From contig NZ_WBMR01000031.1 in NCBI RefSeq assembly GCF_008923365.1, positions 1 to 64,000 of the forward strand: a stretch of DNA of 64,000 nt. Reading direction: 5' to 3'. Source of the stretch: Actinomadura montaniterrae (GTDB lineage: Bacteria; Actinomycetota; Actinomycetes; Streptosporangiales; Streptosporangiaceae). Made by a program: the position numbers and the translations under genes. Below the pieces are notes generated by a model. That model was not told the DNA's origin, did not search any database, and saw only the letters and a list, made by a program, of their open reading frames with translations. This document shows positions 49,340-58,472 of this stretch, piece after piece (positions within the stretch are counted from its first letter, which is position 1; the number at the start of each line of letters is the position of its first letter).

Positions 49340-51076
49340 ATGGCGACGGTCGCGGACCAGTTCATCCAGGTGCTCCGCCAGGCGGGGGTCCGGCGGATCT
49401 ACGGCGTGGTGGGCGACAGCCTCAACCCGGTGGTGGACGCGGTCCGCCGCACCGGCGGCGACATCGAGTGGGTACACGTCCGCAACGAGGAGGCCGGCGC
49501 GTTCGCCGCCGCCGCCGAGGCGCAGACGACCGGGCGGCTCGCCGTCTGCGCGGGCAGTTGCGGCCCGGGCAACACGCACCTGATCCAGGGCCTCTACGAT
49601 GCGCACCGGTCGGGGGCGCCCGTCCTCGCGCTGGCCTCGCAGATCCCGAGCACGCAGATCGGCAGCGGCTACTTCCAGGAGACGCATCCCGAGCGGCTGT
49701 TCACCGAGTGCAGCCACTACTGCGAGCTGATCAGCACGCCCGGGCAGATGCCGCGCATCCTGCGCACCGCGATCCAGCACGCGGTCGGTCTCGGCGGCGT
49801 CGCCGTCCTCGCGCTGTCCGGGGACGTGGCGAGCAAGGACGCCGAAAACCCGACCGGCGAGCACGACTTCCTCGTCCGCAAGGGCATCGTGAAACCGCCC
49901 GCCGAGCAGGTCGACCAATTGGCGCACGCCCTCAACCGGGCGCGGAAGCCGATGCTGTTCTGCGGGTCCGGCGTGCAGAACGCGCACGCCGAGGTGATGC
50001 AGCTCGCGCACAAGCTGCTGTCCCCGATCGGGCACGCGCTGCGCGGCAAGGAATGGATCCAGTACGACAATCCCTTCGACGTCGGAATGAGCGGGCTCCT
50101 CGGCTACGGCGCCTGTTACGAGGCGATGCAGGAGGCCGACCTCGTCCTCATGCTCGGCACGGACTTCCCCTACGACCCGTTCCTTCCGGGCCGCCACACC
50201 ATCCAGGTGGACGACGATCCCGCCAAGCTGGGACGCCGCACGCCGCTGACCCTCGCCGTCCACGGCGACGTCGGCGAGACGCTCCGGCTCGTCATGGACA
50301 AGGTCGAGCAGAAGCACGACCAGTCCTATCTGGACGAGATGCTGCACCGGCACACGCGCGCCCTGGAGGGCGTCGTCTCCGCCTACACGCGCGACATCGA
50401 GAAGCACATTCCGATCCATCCCGAATACGTCGCGGACGTCCTCGACGACCTCGCCGCCGACGACGCGATATTCACCGTCGACACCGGGATGTGCAACGTC
50501 TGGGTCGCCCGCTACATCACGCCGAACGGCCGCCGCCGCGTGATGGGCTCGTTCGTCCACGGCTCCATGGCGAACGCGCTGCCGCACGCGATCGGCGCGC
50601 AGTACGGCGCGCCCGGCCGCCAGGTCGTCTCCGTGTCGGGGGACGGCGGGCTCGGCATGCTGCTCGGCGAGCTGCTCACGGTGAAGCTGCACCGCATCCC
50701 GGTCAAGATCATCTTGTTCAACAACGCGTCGCTCGGCATGGTGCGCCTGGAGATGATGGTGGACGGCCTGCCGTCCTACGAGACCGACCACGAGGCCGTC
50801 GACTACGCCGCGATCGCGCAGGCCGCCGGCATCGACGCCGCGCGCGTCGAGCGTCCGGCCGACGTCCGCAGCGCGATGGCGACCGCGCTCGCCGCACCCG
50901 GCCCGTACCTGCTGGACGTCGTCACCGACCCGAACGCCCTGTCCATCCCGCCGCACATCACCCCGCAGCAGGTGAAGGGCTTCGCGCTCGCCGCCGGGAA
51001 GACCGTCCTGACCGGCGGCGTCGGCAAGATGCTCGACCTGGCCCGCAGCAACCTCCGCAACATCCCCCGCCCCTGA
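49340..51076 (+). CDS. Thiamine-diphosphate enzyme, pyruvate oxidase/dehydrogenase (PoxB) type
   Basis: A 578-residue ThDP-dependent enzyme close to quinone-dependent pyruvate dehydrogenase (PoxB). The N-terminal PYR domain carries the catalytic Glu E50 (HVRNEEAGAF), the central FAD-binding-like domain follows (190-330), and the PP domain has the ThDP motif GDGG...NN (SVSGDGGLGMLLGELLTV to IILFNN). It would decarboxylate pyruvate and pass electrons to quinone. The C-terminus (AAGKTVLTGGVGKMLDLA) could be the membrane-activation segment. Acetolactate synthase is less likely given FAD-domain spacing. Start ATG 49340 with GGGGGGA. Divergent from a MarR gene. Confidence 0.85.
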   Translation: MATVADQFIQVLRQAGVRRIYGVVGDSLNPVVDAVRRTGGDIEWVHVRNEEAGAFAAAAEAQTTGRLAVCAGSCGPGNTHLIQGLYDAHRSGAPVLALASQIPSTQIGSGYFQETHPERLFTECSHYCELISTPGQMPRILRTAIQHAVGLGGVAVLALSGDVASKDAENPTGEHDFLVRKGIVKPPAEQVDQLAHALNRARKPMLFCGSGVQNAHAEVMQLAHKLLSPIGHALRGKEWIQYDNPFDVGMSGLLGYGACYEAMQEADLVLMLGTDFPYDPFLPGRHTIQVDDDPAKLGRRTPLTLAVHGDVGETLRLVMDKVEQKHDQSYLDEMLHRHTRALEGVVSAYTRDIEKHIPIHPEYVADVLDDLAADDAIFTVDTGMCNVWVARYITPNGRRRVMGSFVHGSMANALPHAIGAQYGAPGRQVVSVSGDGGLGMLLGELLTVKLHRIPVKIILFNNASLGMVRLEMMVDGLPSYETDHEAVDYAAIAQAAGIDAARVERPADVRSAMATALAAPGPYLLDVVTDPNALSIPPHITPQQVKGFALAAGKTVLTGGVGKMLDLARSNLRNIPRP

Positions 51077-51097
51077 CCCGCGTGGTGGGATGGGGGT

Positions 51098-51490
51098 GTG
51101 AGCCGTGCTGTGGAGGAGAGCAACCGCAGGTTGCTGCGCGCGCGGGACGCGATGGACCGCGCCTACGCGCAGCCCCTGGACGTCCCGGCGCTGGCCCGGA
51201 TCGCGCACGTGTCACCGGCGCACTTCACCCGCGCGTTCCGGGCCGCCTTCGGCGAGACGCCGCACCGCTACCTGCAACGCCGCCGCGTCGAGCGGGCGAT
51301 GTTCCTGCTGCGCGAGACCGACCGGAGCGTGACGGACATCTGCTTCGAGGTCGGCTTCGCCAGCCCGGGCACGTTCAGCCGGACGTTCCGCGCGATCGTC
51401 GGCCGGTCGCCGCGCGAGTACCGCCGGGCGGCGACGGCCGTGGACGTGCCGACCTGCTTCACGATGGCCTGGACGCGGCCGGCGGGATGA
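51098..51490 (+). CDS. Short AraC-family regulator
   Basis: A 130-residue protein made of the AraC double HTH only: ALARIAHVSPAHFTRAFRAA and then VTDICFEVGFASPGTFSRTF with SPREYRRAA. No sensor domain. GTG start 22 bp after the ThDP gene. It precedes a VOC-domain gene by 48 bp, a pairing common in actinobacteria, where the AraC regulator controls the glyoxalase-like gene. Confidence 0.85.
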   Translation: MSRAVEESNRRLLRARDAMDRAYAQPLDVPALARIAHVSPAHFTRAFRAAFGETPHRYLQRRRVERAMFLLRETDRSVTDICFEVGFASPGTFSRTFRAIVGRSPREYRRAATAVDVPTCFTMAWTRPAG

Positions 51491-51538
51491 GCAGTTTCGG
51501 ATAAGTCTTCCGGGGGCGCGGTCGCTAGCCTGAGCTGC

Positions 51539-51946
51539 ATGTTCACCACGATCACGCATTCCCAGATCTACGTCCTGGACCAGGACGAGGCCCTCGACTT
51601 CTACGTCGGCAAGCTCGGCCTGGAGGTGAGCGCCGACGTCGACATGGGCTTCATGCGCTGGCTGACCGTCAGCGTCCCCGGCGACCCGGGCCGGCACATC
51701 CTGCTGGAGCGGCCGGGCCCGCCGGCGCTGTCGGAGGAGACGGCCGAGCAGGTCCGCGAGCTGCTGACCAAGGGCGCGATGGGCGGCCACCTCGTGTTCG
51801 GCACCGACGACTGCCGCAAGACCTACGAGACGCTGCGGGGCCGCGGGGTGGAGTTCACCGAGGAGCCCACCGAGCGCCCGTACGGCATCGACGCCGCGCT
51901 GCGCGACCCGTTCGGCAACAGCATCCGCTTCACCCAGCAGGGCTGA
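51539..51946 (+). CDS. VOC-family (glyoxalase/bleomycin-resistance-like) protein
   Basis: A 135-residue VOC domain with two beta-alpha-beta-beta-beta units (THSQIYVLDQDEALDFYVGK and GGHLVFGTDDCRKTYETLRG). Its end ALRDPFGNSIRFTQ is the VOC signature; potential metal ligands are H7, E57 and the C-terminal acidic residues. Metal-dependent isomerase, dioxygenase or sequestering protein are all possible. Paired with the AraC gene upstream. Confidence 0.85.
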   Translation: MFTTITHSQIYVLDQDEALDFYVGKLGLEVSADVDMGFMRWLTVSVPGDPGRHILLERPGPPALSEETAEQVRELLTKGAMGGHLVFGTDDCRKTYETLRGRGVEFTEEPTERPYGIDAALRDPFGNSIRFTQQG

Positions 51947-51995
51947 CCGCCTCCGGACAGGTCCGGCGGCGGGGCGTTGTCCTTAGGGTGGTCCC

Positions 51996-53171
51996 GTGGG
52001 GAGCATCCGGGTGCGGCACCGCTCGGTGGCGGTGGCGCCCTGTGTGCTGGACGCGGCGCTCGCGGCGGCCGCCTTCGCCGTGACCGCGTACCGGATCCGC
52101 ACCGGTACCGCCGGCCCGGACGGCCGGGCTCCGGACGTCGCCGCCTACGGCATCGGGCTCGCGATGGCGGTCGCGCTGCTCGCGCGGCGCCGGTGGCCCG
52201 CGTTCGTGCTGGGCCTGGTCACGCTGCTGTGGATCGTCTACCACAGCCGCGGGTACCCGGGCGGGGCGCCGGCCGTGCCGGTGTGGGCGGCGCTGTACTC
52301 GGTCGCGGTCGCGCCCCGGCGCTGGGCGGGGTTCGTGCTGGCGGGCGTGCTCATCTTCTCGGACGTGTCGGCCCGCTCGGAGCACGGCGCCCATCCGTTC
52401 ACCGCGCTGCTGGACGGGACGACCGTCGTGTTCGTCGCGATGCTGCTGCTCGGCGACGCCGTCCGCAGCCGGCGGCAGCGGCGCGCGGAGTACGAGGCGC
52501 GGCTGGAGGCGCTCGCGGCCCGGCAGGAGGACGCCGCCGCGCGGCGCGTCGCCGAGGAGCGCATCCGGATCGCGCGGGACCTGCACGACGTCTCCGCCCA
52601 CACGATCGCGGTGATCGGCGTCCAGGCGAGCGTGGCCGCCGAGCTGCTGACCGAGGACCCGGAGCAGGCCGGGGACGCGCTCCGGGCGATCCGCCGGGCC
52701 GGCGCGGAGGCGATGGCGGAGCTGCGCGCGACGGTGGGCGTGCTGCGCGACGCGGACGGCGCCGGGGTGGAGGCTCCGGCGCCCGGCCTCGACCGGCTGC
52801 CCGACCTGGTGCGCGGTCACGGCTCCGCCGGGCCGCGCGTCGAGCTGCAGGTCGAGGGCGAGCGGCGGCCGCTGCCGGGGGTCGTGGAGCTGACGGCGTA
52901 CCGGATCGTCCAGGAGTCGCTGGCCAACGCGCTGCGGCACGGCGGCGCCGGGTCGGTGCGGGTCCGGCTGCGGTACCGGCCGGACGGTTTGGACGTGGAG
53001 GTCGACGACGACGGCCGTGGCGGCCCGCCATCCGGCGAGGGGAACGGCGGCGGGTACGGGGTGCGCGGCATGGCCGAGCGCGCGGCGGCCCTCGGCGGGA
53101 CGCTCACCGCCGAGCCGGGGGAGTCCGGGTTCCGGGTGCGGGCGTGGCTGCCGTGCGGGGGGACGGGATGA
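51996..53171 (+). CDS. Sensor histidine kinase (NarL/DesK-type, HisKA_3)
   Basis: A 391-residue membrane kinase with five or six N-terminal helices (about 15-155), a coiled-coil linker (160-188, RQRRAEYEARLEALAARQED) and the HisKA_3 dimerisation helix with the phosphorylated H197 (RIARDLHDVSAHTIAVIG). The HATPase N-box is AYRIVQESLANALRHGGAG and the G-box is near DDDGRGGPPSGEG. No extracellular domain of size, so it probably senses through the membrane. GTG start; the stop overlaps the response-regulator ATG (ATGA). Confidence 0.92.
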   Translation: MGSIRVRHRSVAVAPCVLDAALAAAAFAVTAYRIRTGTAGPDGRAPDVAAYGIGLAMAVALLARRRWPAFVLGLVTLLWIVYHSRGYPGGAPAVPVWAALYSVAVAPRRWAGFVLAGVLIFSDVSARSEHGAHPFTALLDGTTVVFVAMLLLGDAVRSRRQRRAEYEARLEALAARQEDAAARRVAEERIRIARDLHDVSAHTIAVIGVQASVAAELLTEDPEQAGDALRAIRRAGAEAMAELRATVGVLRDADGAGVEAPAPGLDRLPDLVRGHGSAGPRVELQVEGERRPLPGVVELTAYRIVQESLANALRHGGAGSVRVRLRYRPDGLDVEVDDDGRGGPPSGEGNGGGYGVRGMAERAAALGGTLTAEPGESGFRVRAWLPCGGTG

Positions 53172-53839
53172 CGATCCGGGTGCTGCTGGCCGACGACCAG
53201 GTGCTGGTCCGGGCGGGGTTCCGCGTGCTGCTGGAGCGCGCGGACGACATCGAGGTCGTCGGGGAGGCGGGCGACGGCGACGAGGCGGTCGCGCTGGCTC
53301 GCGACCGGCGGCCGGACGTCGTCCTGATGGACGTGCGGATGCCGGGGTGCGACGGGCTCGCGGCGACGCGGCGGATCGTGGCGGGCGCCGGGCCGTCCGG
53401 GGTGAAGGTCGTGGTGCTGACGACGTTCGACCTGGACCGGTACCTGTTCGCGGCGCTCCAGGCCGGGGCGAGCGGCTTCCTGCTGAAGGACCTGGAGCCG
53501 GACGCGCTGCGGGACGCGGTCCGGACGGTGCACGCGGGCGACGCGCTGATCGCGCCGCGGATGACCCGGCGGCTGATCTCGGTGTTCGCCGACCGGGCGG
53601 GGCGGCCTTCGGTGGCGCCGGAGCGCCTCGCGGCGCTCACCGGCCGGGAGCGGGAGGTGGTGGCGCTGGTCGCGGACGGGCTGTCGGACCGGGAGGTCGG
53701 CGACCGGCTGGCGATGCGTCCGGCGACGGCGAAGACGCACGTCAACCGGGCGATGGCGAAGCTCGGCGCGCGGGACCGCGCGCAGCTGGTGGTGCTCGCC
53801 TACCAGTCCGGGCTGGCCGGGGTACCGCGATCGGAGTAG
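53168..53839 (+). CDS. LuxR-type response regulator
   Basis: A 223-residue NarL-family regulator. Receiver domain 1-120 has the acidic pocket D9-D10 and the phosphoacceptor D55 (VVLMDVRMPG), T85/T86 (LTTFD) and K107 (FLLKDLEPD). HTH LuxR domain at about 155-220 (LTGREREVVALVADGLSDRE then RPATAKTHVNRAMAKLGARD). Partner of the kinase upstream, with which it is translationally coupled. Target unknown; the nearest downstream gene is a membrane protein. Confidence 0.93.
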   Translation: MTIRVLLADDQVLVRAGFRVLLERADDIEVVGEAGDGDEAVALARDRRPDVVLMDVRMPGCDGLAATRRIVAGAGPSGVKVVVLTTFDLDRYLFAALQAGASGFLLKDLEPDALRDAVRTVHAGDALIAPRMTRRLISVFADRAGRPSVAPERLAALTGREREVVALVADGLSDREVGDRLAMRPATAKTHVNRAMAKLGARDRAQLVVLAYQSGLAGVPRSE

Positions 53840-53919
53840 GGGCCGTGCCGCGGACGCGGTAGCCGGGGCCGCTCCGGGGGCCGATGGAATCGCGGGCGCG
53901 CCTTCCTAGCGTCGCTTCC

Positions 53920-54564
53920 ATGGATGTTCACACGAGAACGGACGCTCACACGAGGGTCGTCGCCGGGGGCTGCCTGGTCGCGGCGCCGGCGGTGCAGGGA
54001 CTGTCGACGTTCTTCTGGAACGGCGGCGATCAGGGGATCGCGGCGGGCGCGCTCGTCGTCGTCGCGACGGTGTTCTGGGTGACGGGGCTGGCGGCGCTGT
54101 TCCGGCTCGTCGAGCGGCGCGCTCCCCGGTACGCGGCGTTCGCGTTCCCGCTGGCGGTGTACGGGTGCGTCGGGGGCGCGGCGTTCGGCGTGCAGGGGCT
54201 GTGCGAGGAGCTGTTCGGGGTCCCGCACGACACGGCCGTGGACCTGCTCCGCGATCACCAGGCGGCGGCGCAGGCGGCGTTCTGGTTGGCGGGGCCGCTC
54301 TTCCCGATCAGCGTGTTCGTGCTCGGCGCGGTGCTGATGCGGCTGCGCGCCGTCCCGCTGCCGGCCGCCGCCCTGATGTCGGTGGGGGCGGTGCTGTTCC
54401 CGCTGAGCCGGATCCCGCGCGAGGCGGTCGTCGCGCATCTGGCCGACCTCCTGCTCCTGCTGCCGTTCGCGCACCTCGGGGTGCTGATGGCGATGGGCCG
54501 CCTGGCACCCCCGAAGGCGGCGGACGCGGCGGGCGGGCCGGCGCCGGTCGAGGCGGTCAGGTGA
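53920..54564 (+). CDS. Five-helix membrane protein, unknown (DUF4386-like appearance)
   Basis: A 214-residue integral membrane protein with about six hydrophobic stretches, starting VVAGGCLVAAPAVQGLSTFF and ending DLLLLLPFAHLGVLMAMG. I do not recognise a firm family. ATG 53920 is chosen over 53884 because a TAGCGT -10-like sequence lies 15 bp upstream, implying a near-leaderless mRNA. The last 8 bp overlap the convergent TetR gene. It follows the two-component system by 80 bp and could be its target. Confidence 0.65.
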   Translation: MDVHTRTDAHTRVVAGGCLVAAPAVQGLSTFFWNGGDQGIAAGALVVVATVFWVTGLAALFRLVERRAPRYAAFAFPLAVYGCVGGAAFGVQGLCEELFGVPHDTAVDLLRDHQAAAQAAFWLAGPLFPISVFVLGAVLMRLRAVPLPAAALMSVGAVLFPLSRIPREAVVAHLADLLLLLPFAHLGVLMAMGRLAPPKAADAAGGPAPVEAVR

Positions 54565-55153
54565 AGGAGGTGGCCATCTCGGCGAGGGTCTCGTCGGTGA
54601 CGTCCGCCATGGGGCGGGGCGGGTCCTGCTCGGTCCAGGCGAGGGCGGCGATGCGCAGCGCGGTCATGAACGCGCCGGCCAGGACGACGGCGCGGGTGGA
54701 GCCGGCCGGGAGGCCGTCGCGGTCGGCGACGAGGTCGGCGAGGGCCCGCTCGAAGGTGGCGTAGTGCGCGAGCTGGCGGGCGAGGACGGACGGGTGGGCG
54801 CGGGCGAGGCGGGCCTGCGCCGCCCAGCGCGGGTCGGGCTCGCCGATCTCGCCGGACAGGTCGTGGAACGCGGCGCGCAGCGCGGTCCAGGACGTCTCGC
54901 CGGGCGGGCGGGCGGCGAAGTGGCCGAGGAGGGCGCGCATGCGCTGCTCGTCGCCGTAGAGGAGGGCGTCCTCCTTGCCGTCGAAGTAGTTGGAGAAGGT
55001 CCGGCGGGACACGCCGGCGGCGTCGGCGATGGCCTCGACCGTGACGGCGTCCAGCCCGTGCTCGATGGCGAGGCGCATCGCGGCCTCGTGCAGGGCCATG
55101 CGCGTCGCCTCCTTCTTGCGCTCGCGCAGGCCGCCGCCGGCCGTGGTGTCCAT
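54557..55153 (-). CDS. TetR-family transcriptional regulator
   Basis: A 198-residue TetR repressor: N-terminal HTH (VEAIADAAGVSRRTFSNYFD, about 39-58) and a helical ligand domain. Divergent from a DHA2 efflux gene, the classic arrangement. ATG 55153 is used; a TTG 9 bp upstream is less likely. The AT-rich symmetric sites at 55192-55213 between the genes are the probable operators. Confidence 0.9.
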   Translation of the reverse strand: MDTTAGGGLRERKKEATRMALHEAAMRLAIEHGLDAVTVEAIADAAGVSRRTFSNYFDGKEDALLYGDEQRMRALLGHFAARPPGETSWTALRAAFHDLSGEIGEPDPRWAAQARLARAHPSVLARQLAHYATFERALADLVADRDGLPAGSTRAVVLAGAFMTALRIAALAWTEQDPPRPMADVTDETLAEMATSFT

Positions 55154-55191
55154 GCTGTCCAACTCTACGGGCCCCCGCCCGTCCCCGCGGG

Positions 55192-55213
55192 GAAAATTTT
55201 CTCGACGCGAAAA
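55192..55213. promoter_or_regulatory. Candidate TetR operator, AT-rich
   Basis: GAAAATTTTC (55192-55201) is a perfect palindrome that overlaps TTTTC-TCGACGC-GAAAA (55197-55213). This AT-rich island in a GC-rich genome also probably contains the promoters. Confidence 0.5.
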
Positions 55214-55288
55214 CTTGCGCAGTGGGAATAAAGTGGGCCGCTGACGCCTTGTAGAGGGCGTTCCCGCTCATCACCCCGGAGGCGTCCC

Positions 55289-56950
55289 TTGACCGTGTCC
55301 GCCGATTCCGTGCCCGCCGACCGGGCGGCCCCGCCGGCGCCGTCCGCGACGATGTCGCGCAGATCGATCTTCGAGGCGCTCAGCGGCCTGCTGCTGGTGC
55401 TCTTCGTCGCGATGCTGAGCGAGACCGTCGTGTCCACCGCCCTGCCGCAGATCATCGGCGCGCTCAAGGGCAGCCAGTCGCAGTACACCTGGGTCGTCAC
55501 CGCGACCCTGCTGACCGCCACCGCGAGCACCCCGATCTGGGGCAAGCTCGCCGACCTCTACGACAAGAAGAGGCTGCTCCAGGCCTCGATCGTCATCTTC
55601 GTCATCGCCTCGATCGCGTCCGGGTTCGCGCAGAACAGCGCGCAGCTCATCGTGTTCCGGGCCGTGCAGGGCCTCGGCGTCGGCGCGCTGCAGATCCTCG
55701 TCCAGATCGTCATGGCGGCGATGATCAGCCCGCGCGACCGGGGCCGCTACTACGGCTACCTCGGCGCGGTCATGGCCGTCGCCACCGTCGGCGGCCCGCT
55801 GCTCGGCGGGCTCATCGTCGACACATCCTGGCTCGGCTGGCGCTGGTGCTTCCTCATCGGCGTGCCGTTCTCCGTCGTGTCGTTCGCGCTGCTGCAGAAG
55901 ACGCTGAAGCTGCCGGTGGTCCGGCGCGGCGACGTCAAGATCGACTACTGGGGCGCGGCGCTGCTGGCCGGCGGCGTCAGCCTGCTGCTCATCTGGGTCA
56001 CGTTCGTCGGCGACAAGTTCGCCTGGCTGTCCTGGCAGACCGGCGCGATGGTCGGCGCGGGCCTGCTCATCCTCGCCGTCGCGGTGTGGGTCGAGTCGCG
56101 GGTCGCCGAGCCGATCGTCCCGCTCGGCATCGTCGCCCGCCGCAACACCGCGCTCGCCATCCTCGCCAGCCTCGCGGTCGGCATGGCGATGTTCGGCGGC
56201 GCGGTCTTCCTCGGCCAGTACTTCCAGATCGGCCGCGGCTACAGCCCGACCGAGGCGGGCCTGCTCACGATCCCGATGATGGTCGGCGTGCTCGGCTCGT
56301 CCACGATCGTCGGACGGCTCACCACCCGGACCGGCAAGGTCAAGTCCTACATCGTCGCGGGCGCGGTCGTGCTCACCGCCGGGTTCGCGGCGCTGGCGAC
56401 CATCGACCAGCACACCTCGCTGGTGTTCGTCGGGGCCGGGATGTTCCTGGTCGGCGCGGGCGTCGGCATGGCGATGCAGAACCTCGTCCTCGTCGTCCAG
56501 AACTCGGTGCACCTGCACGAGATCGGCGCGGCGAGCGGCACCGTCACCTTCTTCCGCTCCCTCGGCGGGACGATCGGGGTGTCGGTGCTCGGCGCCGTCC
56601 TGGCCAACCGGGTCTCGGACAACATCGCGCACGGGCTGTCCCGCATCGGCGTGAACCCGTCCGCGGGCGGCGGCGACGCCGGGAACCTGGACGTCGGCGC
56701 GCTGCCCGGCCCGATCCGGGAGATCGTCCGGGCCGCCTACGGCGACGCGACCGGGCACATCTTCCTGTTCTCCGCGCTGATCGCGGTGGTCGGGATCGTC
56801 GCGGCGGCGTTCCTCAAGCCGGTGACGCTGCGCGACAGCCTCGACCTGGCGGACGACGCGCCCGCCGAGGCCGTCGAAGCCGAGGCCGAGGTCGCCGCGG
56901 TCGCGGCGGTGCCCGCCGTCAGTGAGACGGGGAGTTCAGCAAGCCGGTAG
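55289..56950 (+). CDS. MFS transporter, DHA2 family (14 helices)
   Basis: A 553-residue efflux-type transporter. N-terminal helix 1 (LLLVLFVAMLSETVVSTALP), the motif-A loop GKLADLYDKKRLLQ and antiporter motif C (GAVMAVATVGGPLLGGLIVD) are clear, with 14 predicted helices and an acidic Ala/Glu-rich tail. TTG start: GGAGG ends 6 nt upstream; a GTG two codons later is less well placed. Divergent from the TetR gene, so induced multidrug export is likely. Confidence 0.9.
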   Translation: MTVSADSVPADRAAPPAPSATMSRRSIFEALSGLLLVLFVAMLSETVVSTALPQIIGALKGSQSQYTWVVTATLLTATASTPIWGKLADLYDKKRLLQASIVIFVIASIASGFAQNSAQLIVFRAVQGLGVGALQILVQIVMAAMISPRDRGRYYGYLGAVMAVATVGGPLLGGLIVDTSWLGWRWCFLIGVPFSVVSFALLQKTLKLPVVRRGDVKIDYWGAALLAGGVSLLLIWVTFVGDKFAWLSWQTGAMVGAGLLILAVAVWVESRVAEPIVPLGIVARRNTALAILASLAVGMAMFGGAVFLGQYFQIGRGYSPTEAGLLTIPMMVGVLGSSTIVGRLTTRTGKVKSYIVAGAVVLTAGFAALATIDQHTSLVFVGAGMFLVGAGVGMAMQNLVLVVQNSVHLHEIGAASGTVTFFRSLGGTIGVSVLGAVLANRVSDNIAHGLSRIGVNPSAGGGDAGNLDVGALPGPIREIVRAAYGDATGHIFLFSALIAVVGIVAAAFLKPVTLRDSLDLADDAPAEAVEAEAEVAAVAAVPAVSETGSSASR

Positions 56951-56970
56951 CTCCTGCCGGAGTCAAGGGC

Positions 56971-57005
56971 CGATGGGCCGCCGCGTTCCACGCGGCGGCC
57001 CGTCG
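56971..57005 (+). terminator. Terminator of the DHA2 gene
   Basis: GGGCCGCCGCG and CGCGGCGGCCC form a perfect 11-bp stem with loop TTCCA; four more outer pairs including one wobble extend it to 15 bp. It begins 21 bp after the stop. Confidence 0.8.
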
Positions 57006-57073
57006 CCGTGAAGTGGGCATTCTCCAGCGCCTTAGCAAGATGGCGCGGGGTCGGCGGGGCGTTTGCTCACCAT

Positions 57074-57132
57074 CCTGACAACCAATGGGCGGGCCGATGC
57101 GCCATCCTTGTGGGACTCGGAGTATCACAAGG
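57074..57132. promoter_or_regulatory. PucR upstream region: CCTGACAA half-site and inverted repeat
   Basis: CCTGACAA at 57074-57081 repeats the arm of the palindrome at 58357-58374. CCTTGTG-N13-CACAAGG (57106-57132) is a perfect inverted repeat just upstream of the ribosome-binding site (57145-57150). A longer pairing CAAGATGGCGC/GCGCCATCCTTG spans 57036-57110. Together these suggest autoregulation. Confidence 0.45.
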
Positions 57133-57156
57133 TTCCATCGAGCCGAGGAGCGTTCG

Positions 57157-58371
57157 ATGTCGCAGGCCGTGCTGGACGTCCGTCCGTTCGAGCAGATCCC
57201 CCGGCCGCTGGCGCACCGCATGCGGCCGCTCGTCGCAGGCGCCGCCGGCGAGGTCCTCGCCGACGTCCGCCGCGGCGGGCCCGGCGGCGTCCCGCCCGGC
57301 GACGGGCGCGGCGCCGCGGAGATCCGCGCCGAGATCGTCGCGGGGCTCGGGCACTTCCTCGACCTCGTCGACGACCCCCGCGCGGCCTGGGACCGGGTCG
57401 CCGCCGCGCACCGCGCGCTCGGCCGCGACCTCGCGGTCCGCGGCCACGACCTGGAGGAGACGCACCGGGCGCTGCGCCGCACCGCGCGCGCCGCGTGGCG
57501 GACCCTGACCGCGCTCGCCGAGTCCCTGAACGTCGACCGGGAGACGCTCGGCCTGATCGCCGACGCGCAGTTCGCCTACATGGACGCGGCCGCCGCCGAG
57601 GCCGTCCGCGGCTGGGAGGCCGAGCGGCCGGACCAGGGCGCGGCCGGCGAGGACGCGCTGCGCCGCCGCCGCGCCCGGCTGCTGTCGCTGCTGCTGTCCG
57701 GCACGTCCGAGGACGAGATCGCCGACGCCGCCCGCGGCGCCCGCTGGCGCACCCCCCGCACCGTCGCCGCCGTCGCGCTGCACCCCCGCACCGACCCCGG
57801 CCCCGACGGCCCGTTCCCCGCGCCGCCGGACGTGCTCGCCGACCTCACCGGCCCGGAGCCCGCGCTCGTGGTGCCCGACCCGGACGGCCCCGGGCGCGCC
57901 CGGCTCACCGAGGCGCTGCTGCGCGACTGGATCGTGGTGGTCGGCCCGACCGTCCCGCCCGCGCGGGCCGCCGAGTCGATGCGCTGGGCCCGGCACGCGC
58001 TCGCCGTCACCCGGCGCGGCCACATCGACGGCACCGCCGTCGTCCGCTGCATGGACCACGTCCCGCTGCTGGTGATCTTCACGGCTGAGGACCTCATCGC
58101 GCACGCCGCCGACTCGCGGCTCGCGCCGCTGCGCGCCCTCACCCGCGCGCAGGCCGACCGGCTCGCCGAGACGCTGCTGTCGCTGCTGGAGAACAACTTC
58201 AACGCCACCGAGGCCGGCAACCGGCTGCACGTGCACCCGCAGACCGTCCGGTACCGGCTGCGGCACCTGGAGGAGCTGTTCGGCGCCGACCTCCAGGATC
58301 CGCGCCGCTGCCTGGAGCTGGAGATGATCCTCAACGCGCGGGCCCGCACCGGCGCGTTGTCAGGAGCCTGA
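57157..58371 (+). CDS. PucR-family (CdaR-type) transcriptional regulator
   Basis: A 404-residue regulator with an N-terminal helical sensor region (about 15-165, EVLADVRRGG and LDLVDDPRAAWDRV), a central GGDEF-like segment, and the C-terminal PucR HTH (LLENNFNATEAGNRLHVHPQ then TVRYRLRHLEELFGADLQDP). ATG 57157 has GAGGAG with ideal spacing; the longer frame from 57085 has none. The acyl-CoA synthetase follows after 101 bp and the palindrome that overlaps this gene's stop is its likely operator. Confidence 0.9.
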   Translation: MSQAVLDVRPFEQIPRPLAHRMRPLVAGAAGEVLADVRRGGPGGVPPGDGRGAAEIRAEIVAGLGHFLDLVDDPRAAWDRVAAAHRALGRDLAVRGHDLEETHRALRRTARAAWRTLTALAESLNVDRETLGLIADAQFAYMDAAAAEAVRGWEAERPDQGAAGEDALRRRRARLLSLLLSGTSEDEIADAARGARWRTPRTVAAVALHPRTDPGPDGPFPAPPDVLADLTGPEPALVVPDPDGPGRARLTEALLRDWIVVVGPTVPPARAAESMRWARHALAVTRRGHIDGTAVVRCMDHVPLLVIFTAEDLIAHAADSRLAPLRALTRAQADRLAETLLSLLENNFNATEAGNRLHVHPQTVRYRLRHLEELFGADLQDPRRCLELEMILNARARTGALSGA

Positions 58372-58374
58372 CAA
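58357..58374. promoter_or_regulatory. Palindrome over the PucR stop, candidate PucR operator
   Basis: TTGTCAGG-AG-CCTGACAA is an 18-bp palindrome with perfect 8-bp arms that covers the TGA of the PucR gene and lies 98 bp upstream of the acyl-CoA synthetase. The CCTGACAA half recurs upstream of the PucR gene itself. Confidence 0.6.
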
Positions 58375-58472
58375 GCGCCCGCCGGAACACCTGGGTTGAG
58401 TCGCAAGAGCCGCGCGGGCCGCCGTCCGTACGGTCGAAGCCCCACTGGATCGCGTCGGACCGGGAGCGGCAG

